Shown: in pieces, positions 25,991-37,440 of the stretch
Layout: each line of letters begins with the position of its first letter
How positions within the stretch are numbered: position 1 is the stretch's first letter
Assembly: GCA_013398175.1 (NCBI GenBank)
Contig: VZRZ01007419.1
Coordinates: 103,482-167,481 of the forward strand
Source: Climacteris rufus
Lineage: Eukaryota; Chordata; Aves; Passeriformes; Climacteridae
Length of the DNA: 64,000 bases
Reading direction: 5' to 3'
Position numbers and translations under genes: made by a program
The notes under the pieces: generated by a model
What the model was told of the DNA's origin: nothing
Database searches by the model: none
What the model saw: the letters and a program-made list of their open reading frames with translations, nothing else

Positions 25991-28900
25991 CCGGTTATTC
26001 ACCTTTGCGTTGGAGTACGAGTAAATAAAAACCGTACCTTAAACGTGCATCTACCAGTGACCCCGGTGATAACCTGCAACACTGCGATGGGGGCTGCTGA
26101 GCAGGACCGGGAGGAGTTAAGTCTGAGCCTTGCTATTGGATTATTTTTGTAATGTGTTTTAATGTATATTTCACTAAGCATTGTACTCTTACTGACTAAT
26201 CCACCTGCAGAGTAGTTAGCTGGTACAGTACCTGCTCAGGCAAAGAAGTGAATGTTCAGAGAAGCTTGCTGTTTTTGCTGATCTAGAAAAAGAAGTGGAA
26301 TATATATAGAATATACAGTTGGATGAAAATCATGTTCCACTTGCTATACACCTCCCCAGAAGCTGGGGAAAAAGTGTTGGGATATGAGTAGCAACTGTCA
26401 AAAGTGCTCATCTGCTGTGCTGGCTGGGGCTGCAGGAGGTATCTAAATAAAGAATGTAATACTTTAATTGAGGCAGTCAGCAGTATTGTACCAAGATAAA
26501 GTGGTAACCGTCGTTGCTCACTTGTGGTTTGATGCAGAAACATGGTGATGCTTCTGTGTTCAGCGAGACAGCAAATTTGTTGGCACTGTTACTTACCATA
26601 CATGTGTTGAGTTTTAAAACTTTTTTCTTCTTGTTAATGTTAAGATATTGTGTATAAACACAATGTGAATAAAATGCATTTTTGAAAAAGTAGAAAGAAA
26701 AGGTAATTAAGGCTTTAGTGTCTGTTAAAATGAAGTTTATAAGTAGTTTGTACTCTCAGTATGTACAGGTCAAAAAAGGTGAAAATAGACAGTATGTTGC
26801 AGTGGTAAGCAACGAGCAAGCAATGATAGAGTAGAAGTAAATGCCAAATATAATAGGAATTTGATTTCTGAATATTATATTCATATCGTCTTGTTGAATA
26901 ATAAGGGAAAAAGTGAAAACTAGCAGCTATTCACTTGTTCACATTTACTTAAAGAGCATTTAGGAGCTGGGTAAAGTTCTTACATCGTGACGCGACGTGC
27001 CCCAAAGTAGTTGTGGTGCTTCTGTTAGAAAGGTGTTGCTCGCTGCACCACCTGTCTTGTTTGAAAGAAAAAGTCTCTAATTAATGAGGTGAAGCTGGAA
27101 CAGGTGAGCTACTGTATAGCTGTCTCTAAGGCCAGGAAAATAGGGCTTAATTAGATGGTGCTAAAAATATAATCATCTGCATGATGATTATATGCCAGTG
27201 CTTGCAGCTGGGCACTTGCAAGCTCTGTGGGCTGATTAATGTCAGTGTCCGTGGAGCCAGCCGTGCTAGAGTGCTCTGCTTCAGTTTGATGAAGGCTCTG
27301 TGGACTGAGATGAAAGTCAGTCAAAACACAGTTCTGAGTTTATTAGTTTCAAGGGGTTAGAAAGGATGAATATAAACACAGAATTTAGCCCAGCACAAAA
27401 CCAGGCCTGGAGAGTAACTGCACCTGTAAAGGAGTGGGAGAGAAGGAGCATTTCCAGCCTTTTATCTCCTGGGACTCCAGCATGGGCTTCAGGCCAGGAA
27501 AGCTGCTTCCCATGCTGGTAACGTATGCTTTTTGTGCCAAGAGAACAGGAGGACACATCTCTTTCTTCTGACAAGTGCTGACCTCAGATATTCCCATCAA
27601 TATGTACAGAGTTGTGCATTCCAACTGCAATTCTGCTAGCTAGCTGTGATAGGTATTTTTGCTTTCTAGAATATCATCCTGTGTACTATCACAATTTCCC
27701 TTGTCGACCTCTCTGCCCCAGAACACGCTTTGTGTGTGGGAGTGGAAGGGAGAGCAGGGAAATAAATCAGCAAACATACCTGAATTTTCTCTCCTGAGAT
27801 AAAGATGTGTGTCTTTTTACATAGCTTGGTCCAATGTCAAATCTCCAATTTTGGGACTTGCAGAGTAGTCCTATAAAGTTTGATTGTGAGGCATCCCTTC
27901 AGAATGTTTTTAAACACTGTTATTTCTGTGAGAGGGAATGCTGTGTTCAGCTTGTAAATGGTGTGCCTCCCCCTCATGCTTTACTTTGATCAGAGATTTG
28001 TTTTCCTTTTCACCACCTACCTCCTGCATAATGATGTTGGATGGTGAGATTGGCCTGTGCCTGAAATCAGTTAGCTCTGATGAGGAATCTGACACAGACC
28101 TAAAACACTGCTAATTGAGTGCATTGAAAATGCTGATTTCTGTTTAGCAAGGAGCAGAGGGTGTTGCTGCCTGTTCCCACCTTACCCCCCCCTGTATTTT
28201 ATCAAAGCAGGGAAAAGGAAATTAAAAAAAAAGACCTTGGTGATAACAAATAGCAGTTGGTCTACTTTTTTATCTGAATCAATTGTGATAGAACTTTATT
28301 CTGTCAATTCTTGTGGGTTTTTCTAGTGCATCAAGTGGTCAGCCTTTCCACCCTCTTGCAATGCACTCATGCATGTGCGTGCCCAAGGAATGCTAATTAC
28401 TTTAGAATGAGAAGTTGGAAAAGCACCAGGAGCCTACATCTTCAAGTTCCTTGTGCATGAGCTCTGCTTATAAACAGCTAGATTTACTCAAACCACAAAA
28501 ACTCCAACAAAGTTTAGTTAACTTGAATTTTATTGCACAGTGGTCCAGCTGATGAAATATCCAGGTATATTAGTCGAGCATTGTGACATTTTAGTTATTC
28601 ATTTTCCCTCAGTGACTAAGAGTAACATTGCAGTGCAAATAAAAATGTGGTTTTATAGCTGCTTGATGATTGTTAGATTGATGCTCATCGAACTGCTTCC
28701 ATAGTTGTGTTCATTTGAGATGTTGAATCAAACTCAGTAGTTGTGAAGCTGTCTGCTGCTAATAACATTCAGAATATGGACAATGGTGGCTCAGTGAGCA
28801 ATTACAAGGTCTTGGAAGAGTATGTGGTAAGAAGGAGAAATATAATTTTCACTGCATAAACCAGTAGGGAGGCAATCTTGTCCTTTTTAGGACATGAATA

Positions 28901-29685
28901 TTTTGCCATCTAATTTTCAAGTGTGAATTTGGAAAGCTGTGCTTGTTTATTGTCTCAGTAGGATGTAGAAAATCACTTGTGCAAGTGGATGTGTTTATGT
29001 AGAGGAACAGCTATAAGAACTAGAACTGGAGTAGATGGGAAATACATGCCTCTACTTTATTTTTTCCCCATAGGTATGTTTTTAAGAATTAATAAAAACC
29101 AGCTATCTGTTGAAAATGGAATTTTTTTATTTATTTATTCTTATGGAAAGAAACCAAATTGTTACATTGTTCTTTTTCACCCATGTAATCCAATAATTCA
29201 GACTCATCAAGGAAAGCTGCTGCTCACGCCTGGGAGTGCTGGGGTTCTTTAGGTTTATTTTGAGCAAAAAGGCTTTGCTAGTTGTGTCATGTTTACTCTG
29301 TAGACCCCATTGATCTAGCTTTCTTTCCTTTGAGGACAATTGAGTTATGACGTCTCAAAATGTATAGGAATTTATGGTTATTTGGTAATACAATGGTCTT
29401 TTCACTTAAAAAGCAGTGTGTAACTGTCATCAACAGGTGATTATAAATAATGAAGCGGAAGAACCAGAGAGTGTCTAGTGGGTTTGAGTAGGTGCACTTT
29501 GTGCTACTCACGTCATATAAAAATAAATCAATAGAAAAAAGGATTTAATCTCACAGTAGTAAGACTTCTGTGTTCTGGAAGATGAACTGTGTAGTACTAA
29601 ATTGCTGCTTTAAGGGAGAGGCCTGCATTTCTGCCTGCATCTCTGTTTTTGAAAGCTTGGAATTAGTTTTATGAAGCATTCTGGT

Positions 29686-29720
29686 GTTGGGGGGAAAAAA
29701 CCACCATCTCTCCCCCCAAC
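29686..29720. repeat. GC-rich inverted repeat
   Basis: A perfect 10-bp inverted repeat: GTTGGGGGGA at 29686-29695 and TCCCCCCAAC at 29711-29720, with a 15-base loop. It could form a stable hairpin; no function is evident. Confidence 0.8.
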
Positions 29721-30188
29721 CCACAGCTGTACTGTGCCTGTGATGTTTTGTACTGTAAAGAGCAAGGAAGATTCTTGAAGACTGTTACCTTAACCTGCTG
29801 GTATTTGTTTTAAGGTTGCTGAAAGTTTGTTTTTTTCATTCTGGCAAATGAATATCTTTTGCCAGTGCCCTGCATTGTGCTAGTACTCTATCGACCAAGA
29901 AAGAAGAAAGTATAAAATCAAATGGTCAGCAAACAGGAGTTTGTGCAGAACCAGGGGGGTGTGGGTGTTTGTGCTTTCTGTTCTTCCCTGTGGTTTGATC
30001 AGTGCTGCTGCCCACTGCTCCCTTCCCAGGCTGGCTGGGGGAGGCTCTTGTGCCACGGTGCAGCAGCGAGGCCCAGCCTCACACTGAGCATTGGGCTGAG
30101 GCCTTTGGCCCTGAATATGCCTCAGCAAGAAGTTAGCAGTGCTCTGTTCTGATGTAAAAAGTACCTTCCTGGAGGTAAATTTACTATG

Positions 30189-30260
30189 TTTTTTTTTTTT
30201 TTTTTNATTTTTTTTTTTTTTTTTTTTGTTTTTTGTTTTTTTTTTTTTTTTTTTTTTTTT
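30189..30260. repeat. Poly-T tract with unresolved base
   Basis: About 72 bases that are nearly all T, broken by an N at 30206, one A and two G. The N shows the assembler could not resolve the length. On the minus strand the tract would be a poly(A) tail directly after 'gtacagagttct', with AATAAA about 20 bases further upstream, so it may be the tail of a retrotransposed transcript. Confidence 0.85.
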
Positions 30261-32159
30261 AGAACTCTGTACTTAAACCAAGAAGTTTATTTTATGGTTT
30301 TTTAGGTTGCTTCTGTTGAAGAGATTTTTTAGCATAAGCTGAAAGCTGCAGCTTTCTGACAATGTAAGATGGGCAATTCATGAAATTAAATAAAATTCCT
30401 AATATTTTTTTTTAACTCTGTGAAAAGGTTTTTGTGAAGTAAGTATTTACACTGAGGAAAAGTGCAATAGTTGTCTGACTGAGGTTGTTAAACCTGAATC
30501 TGTTCCTATCATCTCATAGAATCAGCTGAGACTCCTGTTGAATCAGGACCTTTTTCTGTCTCTCTCTCCCTTTATATTTTTTCTCTTTTTCTCCCCCTCT
30601 CTCCTTGTTAAATCACCTCTGATTAAAACAAACCTCAACTTCATTGGAGCATTTACTTTATATTATGAGAAATAGGAAGAGGGTGGATAAATCCACCTTG
30701 AATTAGAACAGAGAGTCCAGAGGGAAGGACCATTATTGAAATCTCAGCCCCATGAATTAATAATACTTCACAACAGCTTCAGTGGGACTAAAATTTCACT
30801 CCAATCTGTGTTGATTATGAGCTGCTCAGTTTACTCCTGGGGCTATAAAATAGAAAAGGATCCAATCGTGATTAAAGAGTAGGTGTGATTTGAATGGAAG
30901 GTGATTACTAAAATCTTTCTGAAATCTTCCACCCTGCTTGTGCCGCAACCTTTTCCTATTTATAACAGCATAGCAGAGCTATCCAAGCAGAAAATGACAC
31001 CAGAGAGAAAGAGTTTTCTGATTGTCTCTGATTAGGTTCAGTGCTAACCTTGTAAATTTGCCTGTCAGGTGGTGCACTGCCGAGTCACCCATAAACCTGA
31101 TGTTTCACGACAGAAAGGGTGAGGAAATTCCTGCACTTGTGTGTTGCTTGGTACTTTTTTTTTCTCCAAAGGCATTTCTCAAAGATAAATCTAGACTCTT
31201 GGATAAGAGCTACTGAGCTACAATTTAGTGCTACATAAATAAATCATTTAAATCTGCTTTACATTCATGGATTTCTGTGTATTTGTTTATGTCTGTGCAT
31301 TTATAAGGCCAACCAAGGTCTGAATATTTGGATCTGTCCTGTTTGAAGGTAGTGTACCACGAATTGGTTTGTGGAGATCAAGGCTGGGCTGTGCTCAATC
31401 AAATGAGTGTTACTCTTTCCCCTTTCTTATCTTCATAATCTGTTGTCAGAATAGTTGAGGCTTATCATAGCCAAAGTTTTTAATTTTTAATGATGTAATT
31501 GCAGATGAAGTCTTACAGGAAGAATATATGTATTTAAATACAAACATGACTAGGGCTGTTACATTTACTTGTGCCCTATACATTGTTTTAGGCAACATAA
31601 GAGTTTATGCTACAAGTAACAGTACTGAAGTAAATTTAATATTCCTTTCCTTTTCTGTTATAAGCTAAAGGCCTAAAAATACCCTTTGGAAGAGTACTCC
31701 AGTGGCCTTGTGACCAAATGGATGTCAGGTTAAACTGAAGACAGCTGTTGGATACAGACAATTACAACAAAGTGAATCAAACTTTGTTTCAGTTCAGGAG
31801 AGTAAAGAGATTTGTTTTCCAGATTATGGTGTGTTAGATGTGTGTCTTCAGTGTTACAGAAAAGTGACAGTGTTTTACTTGCCATGAAATTGGCATCTTG
31901 GAATGTTTGATACCTTTTTGGTCTAGCAAGGGATATACTTTGACGTATTGGAACATGCAGATATTATGTTCTCAAATTAATTAGAGGCAAAGTACATTTA
32001 TAATAAGTTAAAATTTTGACTGGTGAATAATTCTAAAGGCCTGTTTTACTGCATATGCCAGGTAGTGGTGGGGCTACCGCTTATAAAGTACACCTTCTTT
32101 TGTATATATTTATGTTAATTACTGCCAAGGCAGTGCATAGAAGAAATTTTTTAGGGGTG

Positions 32160-32375
32160 TGCTCTGTTTTCTGGCGGTGGTTGAGCCCGTGTGCTGAAGG
32201 CAGCCCCGAGGCTGCCCAGCAGGGCCGCCGCTCTCGCTGCTGCAGCTCGGGAGCCTCGCGTGTGCATGGAGTGCAGGCGCAGCTCCGCGCATTGCCTGGA
32301 TGTGGGCCTGCTGCTCGGCCTCTGCTCATTATTTATTGAAAGAGCAGAGGAGAAAATTCCGTGGAGTAGGATGGT
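32160..32375 (+). other. GC-rich patch ending in a splice donor (possible non-coding first exon)
   Basis: A GC- and CpG-rich segment in AT-rich intergenic DNA that ends with aggatg followed by gtaagtg at 32374, a consensus donor. Two overlapping plus-strand frames are open across it, one from an ATG at 32191. The translation is Ala/Arg/Leu-rich with no recognisable domain. I suggest only that this could be an exon of an unknown transcript; it could equally be a chance GC patch. Confidence 0.3.
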
Positions 32376-34828
32376 AAGTGTGGTGTTGCCAGTAGATACA
32401 GGGTATTTTGTTAGGTCCTAGCTTATATTTAGGTTGCAAGTGCCTGAAAACACGTACCACAGCTCTGGTTCTCTCACCCTGCACCAGCACACCTCTCTTG
32501 TACGTTCCCTTACTTTCACTCAGTGGTTTTAATGCTCACTCTGTAAGGAGGTACATGACTATAAAAACTTCAGGGTGTGGACAGAGATCCTGATAAATGA
32601 TGTAATACCATCCTCAAGGTGTACGCACCCTTTTGTGCTGCTCTTGCTTGCTTATATGCTGCCCTTTCTTCCTAGCTAGAAAGTACATGGTAGCAATTTC
32701 CTAAACAAATAAAACTCTATTACTTCACATACCAATTTAATTTTATTAGTGTAATTTGATTTTTCCAAAAATTGCATTAATAATTGTTTGGGTCTCCACA
32801 GTGTTTCTTTCCTGATATGTGGATAGTTACATAAAACTGTTGTGAACCTTGCAGTTCATGAAATACTTTCTTCCTCTGTTCTGAAATGTTATTTTTAACA
32901 AGTGGATTTATCTTTTTGTGTGAATTCCACCATCACAGTACTTAACTTGGCGTGAGAGAAATGCAAGGTATTGGGCCCCTTGTTCCATCTCCCTAATCCT
33001 CCCTTGCTGTTGCCTTTCCATCGACAACACGCTGTCTCATGAGGAAATCTCTGGGACCTGCAGAAGTTGTGCTGTGGTTCTTGCAGAGGTCCATGTGCAG
33101 ACCCTTTTCAGAAGTTATAACTGCAGTTGCTTGGAAACTGCCCCTTCTAGAAAACCATTTCAGAGCTTCCTCACAGCGTTACATGATTTAGTTCTTGATA
33201 GTCAGCTCTGGAGATCAAGATGCAGCTGCATGGACTGTTGAGCAATTCCTAAATGTTCTGTATAGCTAACTCCCCCAGGTTTAACTTACACCAGTGGTCA
33301 TTTGGGGTTTTAAAGCTACCACTGTAACTGTGAACAAAATCTAGTAGGGTTTTGATATCTGCAGAGTTATGTGTAATGTGGCAGAAAAACCCAAACCCGT
33401 TCTGTAGATGGGATTTCAGCTGTAACCCTAACTGGTTCTCTCTTACAATACTGAGCTTTTGGTATGTCCATGCTGTTTTACTTTGTCACTTCTGAACTTG
33501 CATTTTTCTTACTAGACTTGAGTTCTGTTTGTCTGTCAACACAAGTTAAGCTAATGGAGCATTACTAAGGCTTGACAAAATAAATCTATGCAATTTAACA
33601 ATTTTTACCATTTTAAAGGCATTTGAAAAAACAACCCAAAACCTTTTCAATCACTTGCATGCTCAGATCTCAATGAGAGCCTTTCAAAAGCTTTTCTGGG
33701 AGAAAAATATGCTTGCATGTTAACACTAGCTAATATAAATACATAACAAACTGTGGAAATGAGGGCTTCTACTGCTTATCTAACAATGATCATAATCCTT
33801 GTCTTAGTCAAAAGCGAAGTTTCTTAACTCTGACTTTTTTTTTAATACTTAAAGGCAAATTTATTGCCTTCTAGAGAGGGTTTCATAAATTACATATTCT
33901 TGTAGAACTGACGCATATTACTGTCTGAATTTATGGTAAGTTAATACTAAGAAAGGTTATTTGTGTATAATGTTCTGTTAAGTGCAGACACTGGCAAATT
34001 TAGGAGCAACGCTATCAATGCACTTTGCAAGATACAAAATGGTACCTATATAAATTCAGTTGTAACAATTGGGCAGGTAAAGCTAAGTTATTGGTGTATG
34101 CCATTTACATTTCTATTACTGACTTCTTTCTGTTTTGGATGTTCTTTGAAGCTAGCATGGAAGAAGTTTTTCCAGCAAAAATATTAAGTAAGCTTTAGTA
34201 ATTTTACCTATTGCTGACATATTATGCAGGAGAAATAGAATGTGGTTTATGGTTATATTAGGTCTGTGTTGTAATTCAAATTTGATATATCAGATACATA
34301 ATTTTGGCCTAAATGTAGTGAACTGAATTTATTGGACAGCATGTTGAAAGGAGTTGTGGGAAGAAGACAGTGTGTACTGCTCTTCTTGAAAATGCTGCTT
34401 TTCATCATGATATGGGTTCTGATATGATTAAAAGTGCAGATTCACAAATAGGTCCTTTCAGAACTGTTAAGATAAATCTGTTGCCAATTGTCTGCTGTGT
34501 TCCAGGCAGCTGAAAATCCTACAGATCATGTTGCCTCACCTATTATGAATTATTTCTTAAAGCAAATACATGTCTTGGCATTACAGCAAACTGAGAATAA
34601 ACATGCAGATTAGAGGCAGTGGCGTACATGAAATTTCAGAATGTGTTTATTTTTCTAAAGCATTGTTATCTGACATAGGCTTCTAAGAAATCAGTATTTT
34701 TATCATCTGTAGTGTATCACTTCCACTAAAATTTTTCCACTTCCCAAGTTTTTTTGTGTCTAGTCCTTGTATGTAAGTTTCTTCTCCTGTCTGGAGTTTC
34801 TTCACCTATGGGTGATGATGCTGTGATG

Positions 34829-34998
34829 TTGTGGAATGGTCTGGGTTGGAAGGGACCTTTAAAAGGTCATCTAGTCCAACCCCCCTGCAATGGGCAGTGA
34901 CACAGAATCATAAACTAGTTTGGATTGGGAGGGACCTTTAAAGGTCTTCTAGTCCAACACTCAGTCTTTGATTAGATCAAGTTTTCTTGCTCTCAAAT
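34829..34998 (-). mobile_element. Two adjoining CR1 LINE 3' fragments
   Basis: The first copy (34829-34900) reads gtggaatggtctgggttgga then agggacctttaaaaggtcatctagtccaac; the second (from about 34901) repeats this with acagaatcataaactagttt, ggattgggagggacc and tctagtccaac. Both match the reverse complement of the avian CR1 3' end, so both lie on the minus strand. They differ from each other, so they look like two insertions or an old duplication, not a recent tandem copy. Confidence 0.85.
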
Positions 34999-35513
34999 AA
35001 TAGCAGCACTGGTAAAAGTAATACATTGGAAAGGGCAGGGCTGTTTGCCCTAATCTGTCCTCAGAAGCTGTCATCCATCCTTGCAGTACTTGTTGAGGAA
35101 AAAATAAATATTTCTCATTTTATTTTGTGTCCATGTTGCCAGCCAGCCATGAGCACGCAAGTACAATTTTCCAGATGCATTTTTTTCTGTTTTTTCTCTA
35201 AAAAGTTTGCATTACATTAAGCATTTTTTTTTTCAGTTGAGCAAAATGCAGCTCTAGGGAAATTTTGTTGCATAAAATAATAATAAATTGTTAGGTGGTA
35301 TTGAAATGAAGGGCATAGAAAAGAATGAAATTAATGATGATCAGAGCTGGAAAGGGAAAACATGGTCAGTTGGTAGTATTAACACTGACAATTCATATGA
35401 TTTTCAGTTTACTTACTGATGTGTCTGCCCCAGCACGCAAATGAAATGTAATATATTCCTTTGAAGTAGTATATCTCTTGTGTTTAGCAGAAGATAAAAG
35501 TGCAAGCTTGTTT

Positions 35514-36080
35514 TCAATGGCGTTTCCAGCACAGCAATTTCAAAACCATGAAAAAAAATTTGAAAGCATTTAATTTTAAATGTCCAGGAAATAGATGATT
35601 TGTCACAAATAAGATAACTTTGTCTGCTAAATGTTCACTCTCCTTAGATCCTAGAAATCCTAAAATGTAATGTTTTGGGGCACCATAATTTTTTTCTCCA
35701 AGATAAAACCAGTATAATCTTTGTGCCAAAGTGTAACCAAGGATCCTGCAAGGTTTTTGCCTGGTTATGCTAGAAAGCTTTCCTAATATTGCTGCTACAG
35801 CATTTGGTAACCATTCTTGCCCTACAGATTTTGTTTGGCTGTCTAATACTGGTGTACTCCTCTGTGGTACTTCAAAGGCTAGACATTTTTCTAGTTGTTG
35901 ACTTAGGGCATTTAGGACATTCCTTGAGTTCAAGACAAGAAGCAACATTTGGAGCTTAAACTCTAAATTGACTAGAGATCTGGATATTTCGTAGGCTATA
36001 TTACATGTTCTTGTGGACCTTCTTCCCCATGTCTCATGTTTTGGTAAATGACTTGTCCTAAACAAGGGCAACAGTAATCA
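35514..36080 (-). other. Unexplained open reading frame, 189 codons stop to stop
   Basis: The longest open frame in the window after B3GALT1. It has no ATG near its beginning: the first in-frame ATG is at 35948, leaving 144 codons. A plausible splice acceptor (gttgcccttgtttag, exon start at 36057 on the minus strand) lies just inside the frame, so it could be a terminal exon. The peptide has two hydrophobic segments (LQMLLLVL and FFFMVLKLLC) and several Cys, but I recognise no family. In AT-rich DNA of this length about one such frame is expected by chance, so this is a candidate only. Confidence 0.2.
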
Positions 36081-37049
36081 TCCCACACTAGTTACATTGC
36101 ACACTTAACTAGTAGGGTTTTTTTTGGGGCAAAGTAAGGGTAACCCTTTTACATTTACTTAGTCTGATCATTCTGCTAGGTGTGTGGCTGGATATATTGT
36201 CTCCAACATTCACCTCTGTCTGAGAGGCAGTTAAACATCAGTATCTATCACATTAGGCACATTTGTCTTCTGTGAATGCTGGGCTTTTTTGATTTTGTTT
36301 ACTTGTTGATAAAACAAACAGAAAATAACTATTTTGTCCAATACGCCCTGCAAGACTTAGTTTATTTTCCTATAGATACTACATGTTCAAAGTCCTTTTT
36401 AATGGAATCTGTGAACCATTGTGTAATTTATTGCACCAATTAACACAAGCCAATACCTTTGCAAGTAATTAAATCAGTTTAAAAATGTTGCACAACTCAC
36501 CCATCTGTTTGAAGTAACAGCTAAATTGCAGTATAATACAAATTAAAATATATACTTCCATAACCTCTTCTTCTGTGACACCACCTGCACTGTGTACATG
36601 TATGTTCCGCTATTAAAAAATGTAATTTTAGTTACATGCAGTACATATTCTTTATTCTAGTCCATTAGTTTTATCCCCATGTGTAGAAATGCTGAATCCA
36701 AGAAACAAGACAGTAAATAATACTGCATTTTAATGACCAATTAAAGCATCCTATCATCAACCTTGGCATCAGCTGTGTTAGTAATTCAGAGTATAGCTAT
36801 GCTTAGAATGAAATGGAGCTTGGGAAGTACGGAGTCAGCCTCATCCATGCAGAATACCACTCTCCAGAGGGAGCAATACTTCATATCATAAACCATCCCG
36901 CAACCAAAGCTTGTTAAATGCCAAAGTGATGGCAAACATTATACAAAGCCTCAGTGCTCCTTGAGGAGTTTATCCTGAATGCTCGGGACCTTTTTGTGGC
37001 CTTTGTGAGGAGAAATGGTGTTCTAGATAAAATTCATTAACTGCATACT

Positions 37050-37440
37050 TTTTAGAAGAATGGGTGTGCTGGCACCTGTTGAGGGGTACCTCTGGTGCGT
37101 GCAGCTGGGTTTGGAGCTGGAGCAGGAGTTCTGGGTGGGAGACAGGAGGCGTGAGCTGCCCACTCCTTGCACACCAGAGCGCACAGCGCGTGCTGCCGGC
37201 CAGGGGAGCGGACTGAGGGACACAGCAGGAGCCCAGACTGTCCCCACTGGGACTGTGAGGGGACAAAAGCCCAGGGACTCCCTTGGTGGGGGTCCCTCCT
37301 CAGAGGCCCCAGCTTGAGCTGGTTCTGTGTCACTCCGGTGCCACCACTGGAATTGTGGCCTTGGGAGTGCGACTGCCAGAGACTCGGGAATGGTCAGACT
37401 GGGAAGTTTCCTTTACAACACCTGCCATGTCTGTAGCTGC
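37050..37440. other. GC-rich intergenic stretch, unidentified
   Basis: A stretch of unusually high GC for its surroundings, with overlapping short open frames on both strands (a normal side effect of GC-rich DNA). No LTR termini, CR1 signature, poly(A) tail or splice sites were found at its edges. It could be an old mobile element, but nothing I can see proves it. Confidence 0.3.
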
